A stretch of 41,702 nucleotides of DNA from a virus. The notes under the pieces are model-generated. The model did no database searches. It was not told the origin of the DNA and saw only the letters and a list, made by a program, of their open reading frames with translations. This document shows positions 14,380-21,905 of this stretch, in pieces. The translations under genes were made by a program, and so were the position numbers. Location: positions 1 to 41,702 of the IMG/VR virus record IMGVR_UViG_3300027968_000009; one strand, 5' to 3'. Within the stretch, counting starts at the first letter, position 1. The number at the start of each line of letters is the position of its first letter.

Positions 14380-17300
14380 CTAATATGATCTATTCCCGCT
14401 CGTCACGCGAATGTTCGCGGCGAGTGGCAACGCCATTGCTGAGATGAGCGTCTGGCTATCCAGCTGCACCAGGACATTCATCGATTGCGGCATGCTGCCG
14501 CCTCCTCCCATGCCGCCACCCAGAGAGAGTGCGCTTCCTCCCATGCCGCCACTGGTTCCACCGCCCGAAAGCGGATAGACCGAGCGCGAGTTAAAGGACA
14601 CCAGTTCCGGGCCGCTCTCGCCCGTGATGGCGAAATCCCCGCCAAAGCCTTGCACGCCACTGGCAAACATCGGAATGGACGGCGAGAGGCCACTGCCCCC
14701 AAACATGCTGTTGAGCGCTTGCTGAATCATGGCCCCAATGTTGGGCAGGGGCGGCAGGTGGATATCTGAAAACATCGCGCTGATCGCATCGGTGATTTGC
14801 TTGCCCAGATCAGGTAACGATGGCAGGTGGATACCGGAAAAGAGATTTCCCAGGTCGCTTGTGATCTGTCCCGCCAGGTTGGGCAGCGATGGTAAATGTA
14901 TGCCCGAAAAGAGATTGCCTAACTCACTGCCAATCTGGCCTGCGATATCCGGCAGTGGCGGCAGGTGGATACCCGAAAAGAGGTTTCCCAGGTCAGCGCC
15001 AATTTGCCCCGCAATATCGGGCAAGGGCGGCAGGTGAATGCCTGAAAATAAACTCCCTAACTCGCTGCCAATCTGTCCGGCAATGTTCGGTAAGGACGGC
15101 AGGTGGATACCGGAAAAGAGGCCAGAGAGGTCGCTGGTGAGACCAGAGAAATCAAGGTGGGGCAGATGGATATCAGAAAAAGCGCTCGCAAGCTGGGTGC
15201 CAATGCCAGAGAGATCGAGATGAGGCAACTGCATGCCGCTCACCTGTGTGTTGATATCCGTTTTTGCGATGTTGTGGACCAGCACGCCGTTCGCATAGTA
15301 GGTATGCGAGTCACCAACGGTGATGTTGTAGACCGGCACCGGCTCGCTATGCGCCTCGATAGCAAGCAGCGTCGTGTATCCCTGCACGGTCTCTATGCGT
15401 GCATCGACCTGGAGCGGCGCAACGTCCAGATCAGGATTTTCCCGGCTCGTTGCTGCTGGTGAGAGCGATTGCCATCCGTGTTCGGTCATGACCGGGTGTG
15501 AGTCGGTGAGCGTGAGCGTCCGCCCATCCTCCATGTGCAGGGTGTAGATGGCCTTCTGTGGGAAGCTGATCGTCGCCGTTATCCGCGCCGGAACATCCTT
15601 GCCTTGCACAACATCTCCAAGAGCAAGACGTTCAATCGCTCGCGTGCTGCCATCCGCGAGTAGCACCGGCGTGCCAGCAGGGAAACAGCCGCCGCTTGCC
15701 GCTGGTTGTTGCCCGGAGTCAAAGAGATTGTGGAACCAGTCTCCGAGGCCGCTAAACAGGCTGCCCGCGCCGCCACCTGGGGCAAAGAGATCATGCGAGA
15801 GGCTACCTAGTCCGCTGAAGAAATCGCCCATGCCACCGCCAGGGGTAAGGAAGCCACCTTTCCCAAAAAGGGCTTGTGCGAGAAAGGGGTCAATAGGGGA
15901 CATGGCGCTCACGCTGCCGGGTCCCTGGGACTCAGGGGGCGGGACTTCCACGAGAGGGCCATTCGTAAATTCCTTGCCGGTGAAGGGGTCAGTTGCGCCC
16001 AGAGGGGAAAAGTGAACGTTTTGTGGTTGGTACTGATATCCCGCGGGCTCAGCCCACGTGCCGATAGAGCCGGGAGATTGCATCCAGGTCCAGCCGGGGC
16101 CAACACCAGTCGGAGCCTGTGAGGGCGCGCCCGGCGAGCCATAGGAGTAGAGATCAGGAATTGAGGCGGAGACAGGTGCGGGGGTGCGTGTATTAAATGC
16201 GCCCGACCACATTGCAGGCGCAAGGGCCGGGTCGGCTGCAACAAACTGCGTCAGGAGATTGCCAATAAATTCACCAAAATTTGGGCTTTGCGAACCGGGA
16301 GGAGAGGTATTGGCAACGGCGTTGAGGATTGGGGTAAATCCCTGTACTACCCCATACGAAAAGGCATCCCAGCTACTTTGCGTAGCTGTGCTCGCTGCAT
16401 TCATCGAGTAGTCAGGCGAGCCGATGGTAGTGGCAGGTATACCGAGTTGCGCCTGATAGGCGGTCGCGCCCGTCCCAATGGAACTCGTGATGTTGCTAAT
16501 CATCTGCGCGGCCATCTGCGCGTACATGATGGGGCGCATCATCATATCAAATTCTTGTAGCCCCCCGAAGCCGCTCAGACCGCTCGCTGCCTCTTCTTCT
16601 CCGCCTGCGCCAAAAAGGTTGCTAAAGAAGCCGCCAATCCCGCCGCTGCTCTCATTCATGCTACCGCCGAGTTCATCGACAGATTTGCTTGTTTCCTGCA
16701 CGGCAGTCCCAAAATCGGTTATGGTCTGAGTCGCGTCTTTCGCGCCTGTGCTGATGGTGCTAAAAACATCACCTGGCTGGTTGCCAATATCATAGAGGCT
16801 TTTAAAAACGGTATCTTTGTCAGACCCCAGGGTTGCGACAAAGGTGTCCCAGCTCTGCCCGGTTTGTTGCAGATAGTCCTGGACGCTCGATGGCTTGATA
16901 TCCTGGTTGAGCGCCTGCTGGAGGACCTCCAGGTTGTTCATCGGAGTGCTCCCGATGGACACGGCAAAATCATGCCAGCTTTGCCCAGTATCTTCGAGGT
17001 AGCTCCCGATCATATCGAAGGCATTATTTCCTTCCGGCGCAGCTAGCATCGATGCCACGGATTGCTGGAAGGCTTGTATGTTTTCCGTCGCCGGACCGTA
17101 CACCTCGTTGTTTGTGCCGCCGAAAGCCGAAACGGTCGCATCGGCCACCATTTTGTAGCTATCGGCCACCTGGGGCATCACTTCAGGGATTTGTGAGGTC
17201 GTATCCACAAAGTCGCCTACGGACTGACTGGCTGGTTCCATGACCTGCTGGAAATCCTGCACCGGCTGCGTCGCCTCTTGCAGCGACTTCGTGGAGTCGT

Positions 17301-17634
17301 CCAGAATGGGAGGAAGCTGGCTGATTGCATCCTGGAAACTGCTCACGGTATCTGAGAGGCTGCCCGTTGACTCATCCATTGATGAGACAGCCTCTTGAGC
17401 CGATTGCACCGGCTTCTCAATTTCCCCTACCGCATCAGTAAAGCCCTTTGCGCTGCTGGCCCCGTCGTCCAACCGCCCTTGCAGATTTGAGAGCGCATCA
17501 CCCGCGCCGCTCACACTCTCTTCAACGCCACCACCAATATCCGCCAGCGAGGCTAAATCTTCTTTCGCCTGCTGGACACCAGAGCCGTCGTATTCAATTT
17601 TAATAGTAGCTTTGATTTCGCCGGCATCGGCCAT
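14380..17634 (-). CDS. Tail tape-measure protein with embedded Hint domain
   Basis: A 1084-aa protein that sets tail length inside the tail tube and probably helps DNA entry. Residues 1-330 are heptad-rich helices (ATIKIEYDGSG start; SVDELGGSMNES region). A hydrophobic segment follows (MMRPIMYAQMAAQMISNI). Residues 650-788 form a Hint (intein-like) domain, and 803-978 are eight tandem repeats. The C-terminal GFGGDFAITGESGPELVSF is the usual tape-measure end. The Shine-Dalgarno is strong (AAAGGAGGTGAGG). It lies directly after the frameshifted chaperone genes, as expected. Self-cleavage at the Hint domain would split it into fragments of about 649 and 296 aa. Confidence 0.88.
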   Translation of the reverse strand: MADAGEIKATIKIEYDGSGVQQAKEDLASLADIGGGVEESVSGAGDALSNLQGRLDDGASSAKGFTDAVGEIEKPVQSAQEAVSSMDESTGSLSDTVSSFQDAISQLPPILDDSTKSLQEATQPVQDFQQVMEPASQSVGDFVDTTSQIPEVMPQVADSYKMVADATVSAFGGTNNEVYGPATENIQAFQQSVASMLAAPEGNNAFDMIGSYLEDTGQSWHDFAVSIGSTPMNNLEVLQQALNQDIKPSSVQDYLQQTGQSWDTFVATLGSDKDTVFKSLYDIGNQPGDVFSTISTGAKDATQTITDFGTAVQETSKSVDELGGSMNESSGGIGGFFSNLFGAGGEEEAASGLSGFGGLQEFDMMMRPIMYAQMAAQMISNITSSIGTGATAYQAQLGIPATTIGSPDYSMNAASTATQSSWDAFSYGVVQGFTPILNAVANTSPPGSQSPNFGEFIGNLLTQFVAADPALAPAMWSGAFNTRTPAPVSASIPDLYSYGSPGAPSQAPTGVGPGWTWMQSPGSIGTWAEPAGYQYQPQNVHFSPLGATDPFTGKEFTNGPLVEVPPPESQGPGSVSAMSPIDPFLAQALFGKGGFLTPGGGMGDFFSGLGSLSHDLFAPGGGAGSLFSGLGDWFHNLFDSGQQPAASGGCFPAGTPVLLADGSTRAIERLALGDVVQGKDVPARITATISFPQKAIYTLHMEDGRTLTLTDSHPVMTEHGWQSLSPAATSRENPDLDVAPLQVDARIETVQGYTTLLAIEAHSEPVPVYNITVGDSHTYYANGVLVHNIAKTDINTQVSGMQLPHLDLSGIGTQLASAFSDIHLPHLDFSGLTSDLSGLFSGIHLPSLPNIAGQIGSELGSLFSGIHLPPLPDIAGQIGADLGNLFSGIHLPPLPDIAGQIGSELGNLFSGIHLPSLPNLAGQITSDLGNLFSGIHLPSLPDLGKQITDAISAMFSDIHLPPLPNIGAMIQQALNSMFGGSGLSPSIPMFASGVQGFGGDFAITGESGPELVSFNSRSVYPLSGGGTSGGMGGSALSLGGGMGGGGSMPQSMNVLVQLDSQTLISAMALPLAANIRVTSGNRSY
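14701..15228 (-). repeat. Eight tandem 21-23-aa repeats in the tape measure
   Basis: Units begin LP-x-LP or LPHLD and end LFSGIH (for example LPPLPDIAGQIGSELGNLFS then GIH). Two 21-aa units are followed by five 23-aa units (69 bp each) and a degenerate last unit. At DNA level neighbouring copies are close but not identical. Repeat number would change tape length in fixed steps. Confidence 0.85.
15271..15687 (-). other. Hint/BIL (bacterial intein-like) domain within the tape measure
   Basis: Residues 650-788 of the tape measure. Block A: CFPAGTPVLLADGS with Cys650 as first residue. Block B: TDSHPVMT (TxxH). Blocks F/G: VYNITVGDSHTYYANG then VLVHN ending at Asn788. The +1 residue is Ile789, not Cys/Ser/Thr, and no homing-endonuclease domain is present (139 aa). 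This points to a BIL-type autoprocessing domain giving N- and/or C-terminal cleavage rather than normal protein splicing. Domain identity is seen; activity is inferred. Confidence 0.88.
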
Positions 17635-17655
17635 TGCTTCCTCACCTCCTTTCCG

Positions 17656-18000
17656 TCACCCCATCAGTATCTGGGTGTTAGTTTGTCTGTTCGGCGCTCT
17701 TTGCGGCGCGCCCGGTATGTTTGTAAACCCTTTGAACGACGCCGCAAACTTTGGATCGGTCGTGTCGATAATCTCTTCGTCTTCGTCCTCGACTACCTGC
17801 CGTTTTGACCGTTTGCCGCCACCAAAGGCGCGGATGATAGCCAGTGCCAGGCGCTGCGTCTGCACCTCGTCATCGATCTCCAGGTAGTGCAGCCAGCCGA
17901 GCAGTTCGATGCTGCTCATAGATCGCAACAGGTCCGCGACGTGCTTGTAATCCAGCCGCTCAGCAAGACGATAGAGATTATAGATGTCGGCGCGTTCTAG
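17656..18000 (-). CDS. GT-type extension of the tail assembly chaperone (-1 frame)
   Basis: The reading frame beginning CTA-GAA-CGC at 18000 stays open to 17656 (114 aa) and is entered by -1 frameshift from the upstream chaperone, giving a fusion of about 248 aa like lambda gpG-T. It starts LERADIYNLYRLAERLDYKH, holds the acidic run EDEDEEIID, and ends NRQTNTQILMG. An internal ATG (17928) would give only 90 aa and lacks a convincing ribosome site. It lies just before the tape measure, which the fusion is expected to chaperone. Confidence 0.8.
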   Translation of the reverse strand, partial: LERADIYNLYRLAERLDYKHVADLLRSMSSIELLGWLHYLEIDDEVQTQRLALAIIRAFGGGKRSKRQVVEDEDEEIIDTTDPKFAASFKGFTNIPGAPQRAPNRQTNTQILMG

Positions 18001-18401
18001 TTTTTTTTCGTGTCTGTCGTGCCAGGAATCATGCCAGAGAGTCGCAAGATGGTAATCCAGAGCCGCTCAATGGCCGCCCCATTCTGCTCGTGCAGCAACG
18101 CTTTGCGATGGCTGTCGGTAAAGACGCGCTTGCCCGTCGCCGGGTTGTAGCAGCCCCCGATCACGATGAGCGGCAGCGCCTCGCTTTTACGATAGTCACT
18201 GCGTTTGGTCTTCTCATCGTATGAGGCGATCTGCACGGCCATGCGATCTTCTGCTGAAAGGGCGCGGCAGAGAATTTGCACGTTCCATTCCGGCACGTCC
18301 ACCAACTCTTCAGCAGGTGTGATACCGAGAATGTGCGCGAGCAGCGCCTGATCGTCGTCAAAGGTCAAAAACGTGGCGTCTTGCGCCTGTGTGTTCGTCA
18401 T
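17997..18401 (-). CDS. Tail assembly chaperone (gpG-like)
   Basis: A 134-aa protein between the tail-tube genes and the tape measure, the standard place of the G/GT chaperones. It is acidic at the N-terminus (TFLTFDDDQALLAHIL), with PEWNVQILCRALSAEDRMAV resembling siphophage tail-chaperone sequences. It ends T-K-K-N-stop encoded by ACG AAA AAA AAC TAG, so a slippery site directly precedes the stop codon. The start has only a weak upstream Shine-Dalgarno (AGAAAGTAG). Confidence 0.8.
   Translation of the reverse strand: MTNTQAQDATFLTFDDDQALLAHILGITPAEELVDVPEWNVQILCRALSAEDRMAVQIASYDEKTKRSDYRKSEALPLIVIGGCYNPATGKRVFTDSHRKALLHEQNGAAIERLWITILRLSGMIPGTTDTKKN
18000..18006 (-). promoter_or_regulatory. 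Programmed -1 frameshift site A AAA AAC
   Basis: Minus-strand heptamer A-AAA-AAC in the correct X-XXY-YYZ phase, inside a run of eight A (18001-18008) and immediately followed by the zero-frame TAG (17999-17997). The -1 frame is open for 114 codons. This is the canonical arrangement for tail chaperone frameshifting. Confidence 0.85.
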
Positions 18402-18414
18402 ACAATGCTACTTT

Positions 18415-19119
18415 CTACATGCGAGTAACAGTCGTTGTGCTAAAGGTATTCGAGGTTACCAGGTAGACCGGCCCCACTGCCTGAAAATTCACGCTTTGCT
18501 TCTCTACGTCGTTGGCGGCGTCCACCTGTTGAATCTGCGTCGGCAGCGCGTAGAACTGCCAGCGTTGGCCGCCTGACTCGTTAAACCAGAGCTGGCAGAG
18601 GATGATGCCGCCAGAGATGTTGATCTGGCCGACGCCGGTAATCATCTCGTTGAGGATTCTCGCGTCGTCACGAAAGCAGTCCACGCTAAAGGTCATGGTT
18701 TTGATCGTGCCGACGCGCACCGCCCAACTACCTGATGCCTGAAACGGCGTCACATCTTTGGTCTGCCCCCTCACCTGCATCTTCCAACTATGCGCCCCGT
18801 CCAACGCTGAGAGCGTGAAGTAGCTGCCCTGAGAGATGCGAATATAGTTGTTGGTGCCGGGGGTACGCGCCGTGTTGAAGACAATCTCACCCACAGGCCA
18901 GTAGAAGGTGTAATCCCCGCTCGTATCCGTTGTCCACCCGCTCGTACCATTAGGAGAATACTGGACGGTCACTCCCTGCGACTGGTCCCACGCCTGATGG
19001 GTATTGGTGAAGTAGTGGATATGATCGCCGCTATCGGTACAGGATTCAGGCGAACCAAGTGCCGTTGAAGGCGAGGTTGATGTCCACACGTCGCCATTTA
19101 TCCCCGCTATTGCTGACAT
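18415..19119 (-). CDS. Tail-tube-like protein (longer paralogue)
   Basis: A 234-aa tail protein. Its core (MQVRGQTKDVTPFQASGSWA then TIKTMTFSVDCF) matches the core of the next protein upstream (LKGATKDVTPFGASGNWAI, TIKSWTAKVTAF), so the two are paralogues; both begin M-A-x-x-AGI. The common motif resembles major tail/tube proteins of siphophages. Rich in Thr, Ser and aromatic residues, with an extra N-terminal domain of about 100 residues (SGDHIHYFTNTHQAWDQ). It lies just before the chaperone genes. Which of the two builds the tube is not clear. Confidence 0.72.
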   Translation of the reverse strand: MSAIAGINGDVWTSTSPSTALGSPESCTDSGDHIHYFTNTHQAWDQSQGVTVQYSPNGTSGWTTDTSGDYTFYWPVGEIVFNTARTPGTNNYIRISQGSYFTLSALDGAHSWKMQVRGQTKDVTPFQASGSWAVRVGTIKTMTFSVDCFRDDARILNEMITGVGQINISGGIILCQLWFNESGGQRWQFYALPTQIQQVDAANDVEKQSVNFQAVGPVYLVTSNTFSTTTVTRM

Positions 19120-19155
19120 GATACTGTCCCTCTCATATCCACTCGCTTCACAACA

Positions 19156-19539
19156 TCACGAATAGGTACAGGCACCTGTGCCGGTAAAGGAAAAGTCCAC
19201 AGTTTCTGCGCCTTGCGCGTCCACGTTAGGGTCAATACCAGTGAGAATGGCTGAGCCACTGAAGCCATGCGGGGTATTGACGATATTGAGGGTGAGCGTG
19301 ACGGTTGAGTTCAGCAACGCATACAAATTGGTCTGTGCGGTGTCCGCTGTGTCCACGAAGGCGGTCACTTTGGCTGTCCAACTCTTGATTGTGGCCAGAT
19401 TAATGGCCCAGTTGCCAGAGGCTCCAAAAGGGGTGACATCTTTGGTCGCACCTTTGAGCGAGAGCGTCCATTTCGAGGCGTCGGTAAAGGCGGTCGAAGC
19501 TTCGGAGACGGACGCGCCGATTCCTGCGAGGGCTGCCAC
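19156..19539 (-). CDS. Major tail (tube) protein candidate
   Basis: A 127-aa beta-rich protein starting at a GTG after AAAGGAGT. Its length and motif (KWTLSLKGATKDVTPFGAS, GFSGSAILTGIDPNVD) fit compact tail-tube subunits. It is paralogous to the 234-aa protein that follows. The gene is preceded by its own terminator-like hairpin (19571-19609), which suggests separate control of its level, as expected for a high-copy structural protein. Confidence 0.72.
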   Translation of the reverse strand: MAALAGIGASVSEASTAFTDASKWTLSLKGATKDVTPFGASGNWAINLATIKSWTAKVTAFVDTADTAQTNLYALLNSTVTLTLNIVNTPHGFSGSAILTGIDPNVDAQGAETVDFSFTGTGACTYS

Positions 19540-19570
19540 TTTTTTTACTCCTTTTTCAAGGGATATGGCA

Positions 19571-19609
19571 AGAGAAAAGCCATACCAAAAACGAATTTCA
19601 GGTATGGCT
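19571..19609 (-). terminator. Terminator-like hairpin between the Com-like and tail-tube genes
   Basis: Minus-strand stem AGCCATACC (19609-19601) with GGTATGGCT (19586-19578), then TTTTCTCT. The same GGTATGGC can instead pair with GCCATATC just downstream (19569-19562), giving two mutually exclusive hairpins. It precedes the tail-tube RBS. Confidence 0.6.
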
Positions 19610-19639
19610 CAAATGGCTCCGGGTGTGTATTTTATTGTG

Positions 19640-19855
19640 CTACTTGTGAGCGATGCTTGCCCACAGGATATGGTGTTCCATGTGACAGCCGCGACACCAA
19701 CACCAGAGACCGCCGGGTATACTGGCGAGCGGTGTAAGGCTGGCTGTGTCGATGCGCGCCAGCAACTTGCCTGTCTTCTCGCAAAAGATCGGCGTGCGCT
19801 CTGCTGACACTGCGCTCTTTTCCTCATTATATCCTATCGTTGGGCTTGCTGTCAT
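19640..19855 (-). CDS. Com-like small zinc-binding protein
   Basis: A 71-aa protein with the layout of the Mu Com-type zinc finger: an early Cys (IFCEKTGKLLARID) followed by a CWCRGCHMEHHI cluster. The GKLLARI motif after the first Cys and the C-x2-C-H end are the family marks. Mu Com activates translation of the DNA-modification gene mom; here no mom gene is visible, so the role is open. It lies unusually among tail genes, 8 nt after the gp10-like gene. Confidence 0.65.
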   Translation of the reverse strand: MTASPTIGYNEEKSAVSAERTPIFCEKTGKLLARIDTASLTPLASIPGGLWCWCRGCHMEHHILWASIAHK

Positions 19856-19863
19856 CTTGCCTC

Positions 19864-20268
19864 CTACACACCGTCCAGAAACGATGAGAGCGCGTCTTCG
19901 ATATGCTCTTCCACAAAGTCAATTGCCTTCTCAGTCATTTCCTGCCCTGCCACATGTGACCTATGTTTCGCTGGTCTATAGCCATGTTTGGTACGCCAGC
20001 CGCGAGCAGTTTCATGGCCCGAATTAACCCAGTCATAATAGTACACGTCGTCATTGAGCGTGAACGAGAGGCCGTCTGGTTTGGCCTGCTCTGCATCTTG
20101 CAATCTGCCTGACCGCCGATGGGTGGCCTCTTTCCAGGCAGCTTCCGTCTGGCTAGCAAGTTCCGCTGTCTGCTTGACGAGGTTCTCTTGCCCCTTCTCC
20201 TCGATGTCAGAGAGGTTGCCCAGGACTTCATCCAGTCCTTCCCAGGTGATGCTGACTTTTGCGCCCAT
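19864..20268 (-). CDS. HK97 gp10-like head-tail/tail-completion protein
   Basis: A 134-aa protein with the family pattern ITWEGLDEVLGNLSDIE at the N-terminus, a long helix, then WVNSGHETARGWRTKHGYRP and SHVAGQEMTEKAIDF. HK97 gp10-type proteins cap or join the tail at the head end. It overlaps the upstream gene by one base (TGATG) and the start context is good. Its place between connector proteins and tail tube fits the function. Confidence 0.82.
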   Translation of the reverse strand: MGAKVSITWEGLDEVLGNLSDIEEKGQENLVKQTAELASQTEAAWKEATHRRSGRLQDAEQAKPDGLSFTLNDDVYYYDWVNSGHETARGWRTKHGYRPAKHRSHVAGQEMTEKAIDFVEEHIEDALSSFLDGV

Positions 20269-20585
20269 CAGGACACCTCCGACGCAATGGCAGAGAAAGA
20301 CAGTTCTATGTCATCGCGTAACGTGACTGTTTCCGTAGGCATGGTCTCCATATTCTCTGTAGAGAGATCGGAACGAAGCAGCGTGATTGTTGCTTCAATG
20401 AGCGAATCAGGCTCTATGGATAATGTCAGTTTTGTGATATTGGTCACAAGTTCGTCATCGGCAAAAATCAGAAAATGGTATGCGACAGGAGTATTCGCCG
20501 GGCCTTCAATCCGAATCCGCCGACCAACTAATTCCTCTGCCGTGAAATTCCTTCCTTTGGGGGAAGGAATATATACTGCTGTCAT
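20268..20585 (-). CDS. Small hypothetical protein
   Basis: A 105-aa protein; the start at 20585 (MTAVYIPSPKGRNFTAEELV) is chosen for GAGGAGG upstream rather than a longer frame without a site. Strongly beta-patterned (RRIRIEGPANTPVAYHFLIF, ITKLTLSIEPDS). No family recognised. It sits in a small accessory block inside the head-tail connector genes. Confidence 0.7.
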   Translation of the reverse strand: MTAVYIPSPKGRNFTAEELVGRRIRIEGPANTPVAYHFLIFADDELVTNITKLTLSIEPDSLIEATITLLRSDLSTENMETMPTETVTLRDDIELSFSAIASEVS

Positions 20586-20586
20586 A

Positions 20587-20835
20587 CTAGCCTCCTCTGG
20601 ACATATACACCGTTGGCGGTGGCGGGACTTCCGCTTGCGATGGTGCTGACACCGTCTCATCAATCAAAGCCTTGAGTTGGCTGTCTTCCATCGAAAGCGC
20701 ATAGAGCGCGCCGCAAACGAAGCACTCTTGCACATAGAGCATCAGGATATCATCCTCGCCGGGTTGGACGACATAGGCCGGGTAGCCGATGTCCGCTAAC
20801 TTGGCTTGTAGCGCCTGTTCTTGCTCTGGTGTCAT
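20587..20835 (-). CDS. Small hypothetical protein
   Basis: An 82-aa protein (MTPEQEQALQAKLADIGYPA) with one C-x2-C pair (CFVC) and a Pro-rich tail (PPPPTVYM). It is coupled to the upstream gene by ATGA. No domain recognised. Confidence 0.68.
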   Translation of the reverse strand: MTPEQEQALQAKLADIGYPAYVVQPGEDDILMLYVQECFVCGALYALSMEDSQLKALIDETVSAPSQAEVPPPPTVYMSRGG

Positions 20836-21128
20836 GTGTTCGCCTCCGCCAGTGGTTTCTCATCAAGATACACCGTGATAGAAGGAACTGCCTCTGGATT
20901 ATCTGTCGTGAGAAAATTTCTTTCAGCCACTACATGCCCAGTTCCAGTCTCACCTACAAGCGGGACAGAGTGACCGATAATGCCATGTTGTGCGAGTTCA
21001 TCCCGTACAATTTCCCTGATCTGTTCCTCTGATAGTACCTTGTGCGCTGCCTCAAACGCTTCTCGCGTCTTCGTCAGTTCCTGCTGAAGCCCTTCAGTCA
21101 GTTCTATCGTGAAATCTGCCTTTGCCAT
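20832..21128 (-). CDS. Small hypothetical protein
   Basis: A 98-aa protein; the start at 21128 follows AAGGAGGAGC, much better than an upstream in-frame ATG. The N-terminal half is helical (LTEGLQQELTKTREAFEAAH), followed by a beta-like C-terminal half ending SITVYLDEKPL. No family recognised; it is probably co-translated with the next gene through ATGA. Confidence 0.7.
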   Translation of the reverse strand: MAKADFTIELTEGLQQELTKTREAFEAAHKVLSEEQIREIVRDELAQHGIIGHSVPLVGETGTGHVVAERNFLTTDNPEAVPSITVYLDEKPLAEANT

Positions 21129-21138
21129 ATGCTCCTCC

Positions 21139-21567
21139 TTAACTCGCTTTGACAAAGATCGTCCATTCCGCCCCGTCAAGCAGCCATTTCGCGCCATCTA
21201 CCCACTCGTTTTTGCTGACCGACGTACTGGCGAAGCTGCCGCTGATCGTACCCCCGGTCACTGTCACAGGGCTGGCGACAGTGAGCAGGGTCGCAATACG
21301 CGCCGCCGCGCTGGCAATGGCACTGGCTGCGGCAATGGGGCCGGTGGCGACGACACGGAACATGAGCTTGCTATAGGCATTCGCCCCACCAAAGACGGGG
21401 TGATTAGATGAGCCGCCGGGCTGGTATTCCACCAGGCAGTACGGCGTGGCCGTCCCTGGCAAGGCAAACGACTGATAGACGCCGCCAGGGGCGTAGCTCG
21501 CAAGGGTGGTATCACCTGCAAGCGTCGCCTCTATCCAGGTGTAGGCTACATCCACTTCTGCTGTCAC
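21139..21567 (-). CDS. Tail-completion protein (gp17/DUF3168-like)
   Basis: A 142-aa protein with features of the DUF3168 tail-terminator family: an N-terminal helix, PYCLVEYQPGG, then KLMFRVVATGP and a helix AAARIATLLTV, and a C-terminal WTIFVKAS strand. It lies directly after the head-tail joining gene, with an ATGA overlap, as such genes usually do. Assignment rests on pattern and order. Confidence 0.65.
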   Translation of the reverse strand: MTAEVDVAYTWIEATLAGDTTLASYAPGGVYQSFALPGTATPYCLVEYQPGGSSNHPVFGGANAYSKLMFRVVATGPIAAASAIASAAARIATLLTVASPVTVTGGTISGSFASTSVSKNEWVDGAKWLLDGAEWTIFVKAS

Positions 21568-21905
21568 GAGACGCCTCCACGCAAGAGATCAATCGTAAAT
21601 TCCATGTGGTTATCTGGAAACGTTTCTGGGATACTGATCACCCGATACTGATAATTGGTGCCAGTCACCGGATCAATACTGCTGATGAGCGGGTTGGCGT
21701 TGCTCACCTCGGTGAGAATGTCGGTCTGACGAATGTCATAGATACCGGTGATATACGCATCGAACATCTCACGCGAAGCGACGCCCTCGTAGTACAACAC
21801 TTCATTGGGGATAGCCCGGTTGTCGAGTTGGACCCCACCGATGTTCGTCAGCACAGGAGAGGTGCCGTTCGCCCGCTGCACGTTGATCGTGATATCCTTA
21901 CTCAT
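21564..21905 (-). CDS. Head-tail joining (stopper-like) protein
   Basis: A 113-aa protein beginning MSKDITINVQRANGTSPVLT. The true start is at 21905, overlapping the stop of the connector gene by one base (TGATG). The ending YRVISIPETFPDNHMEFTID is typical of small beta proteins closing the head-tail interface. The role is inferred from order between adaptor and tail-completion genes; the sequence alone is not decisive. Confidence 0.65.
   Translation of the reverse strand: MSKDITINVQRANGTSPVLTNIGGVQLDNRAIPNEVLYYEGVASREMFDAYITGIYDIRQTDILTEVSNANPLISSIDPVTGTNYQYRVISIPETFPDNHMEFTIDLLRGGVS

Noticed and set aside
15271-15687. A standard splicing intein
   Set aside because: The residue after the terminal Asn is Ile, not Cys, Ser or Thr, and there is no endonuclease domain; a BIL/Hint autoprocessing domain fits better.
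17656-17928. Separate 90-aa gene starting at the internal ATG
   Set aside because: The frame continues upstream to a canonical slippery site at the end of the chaperone gene, so a frameshift product explains it better.
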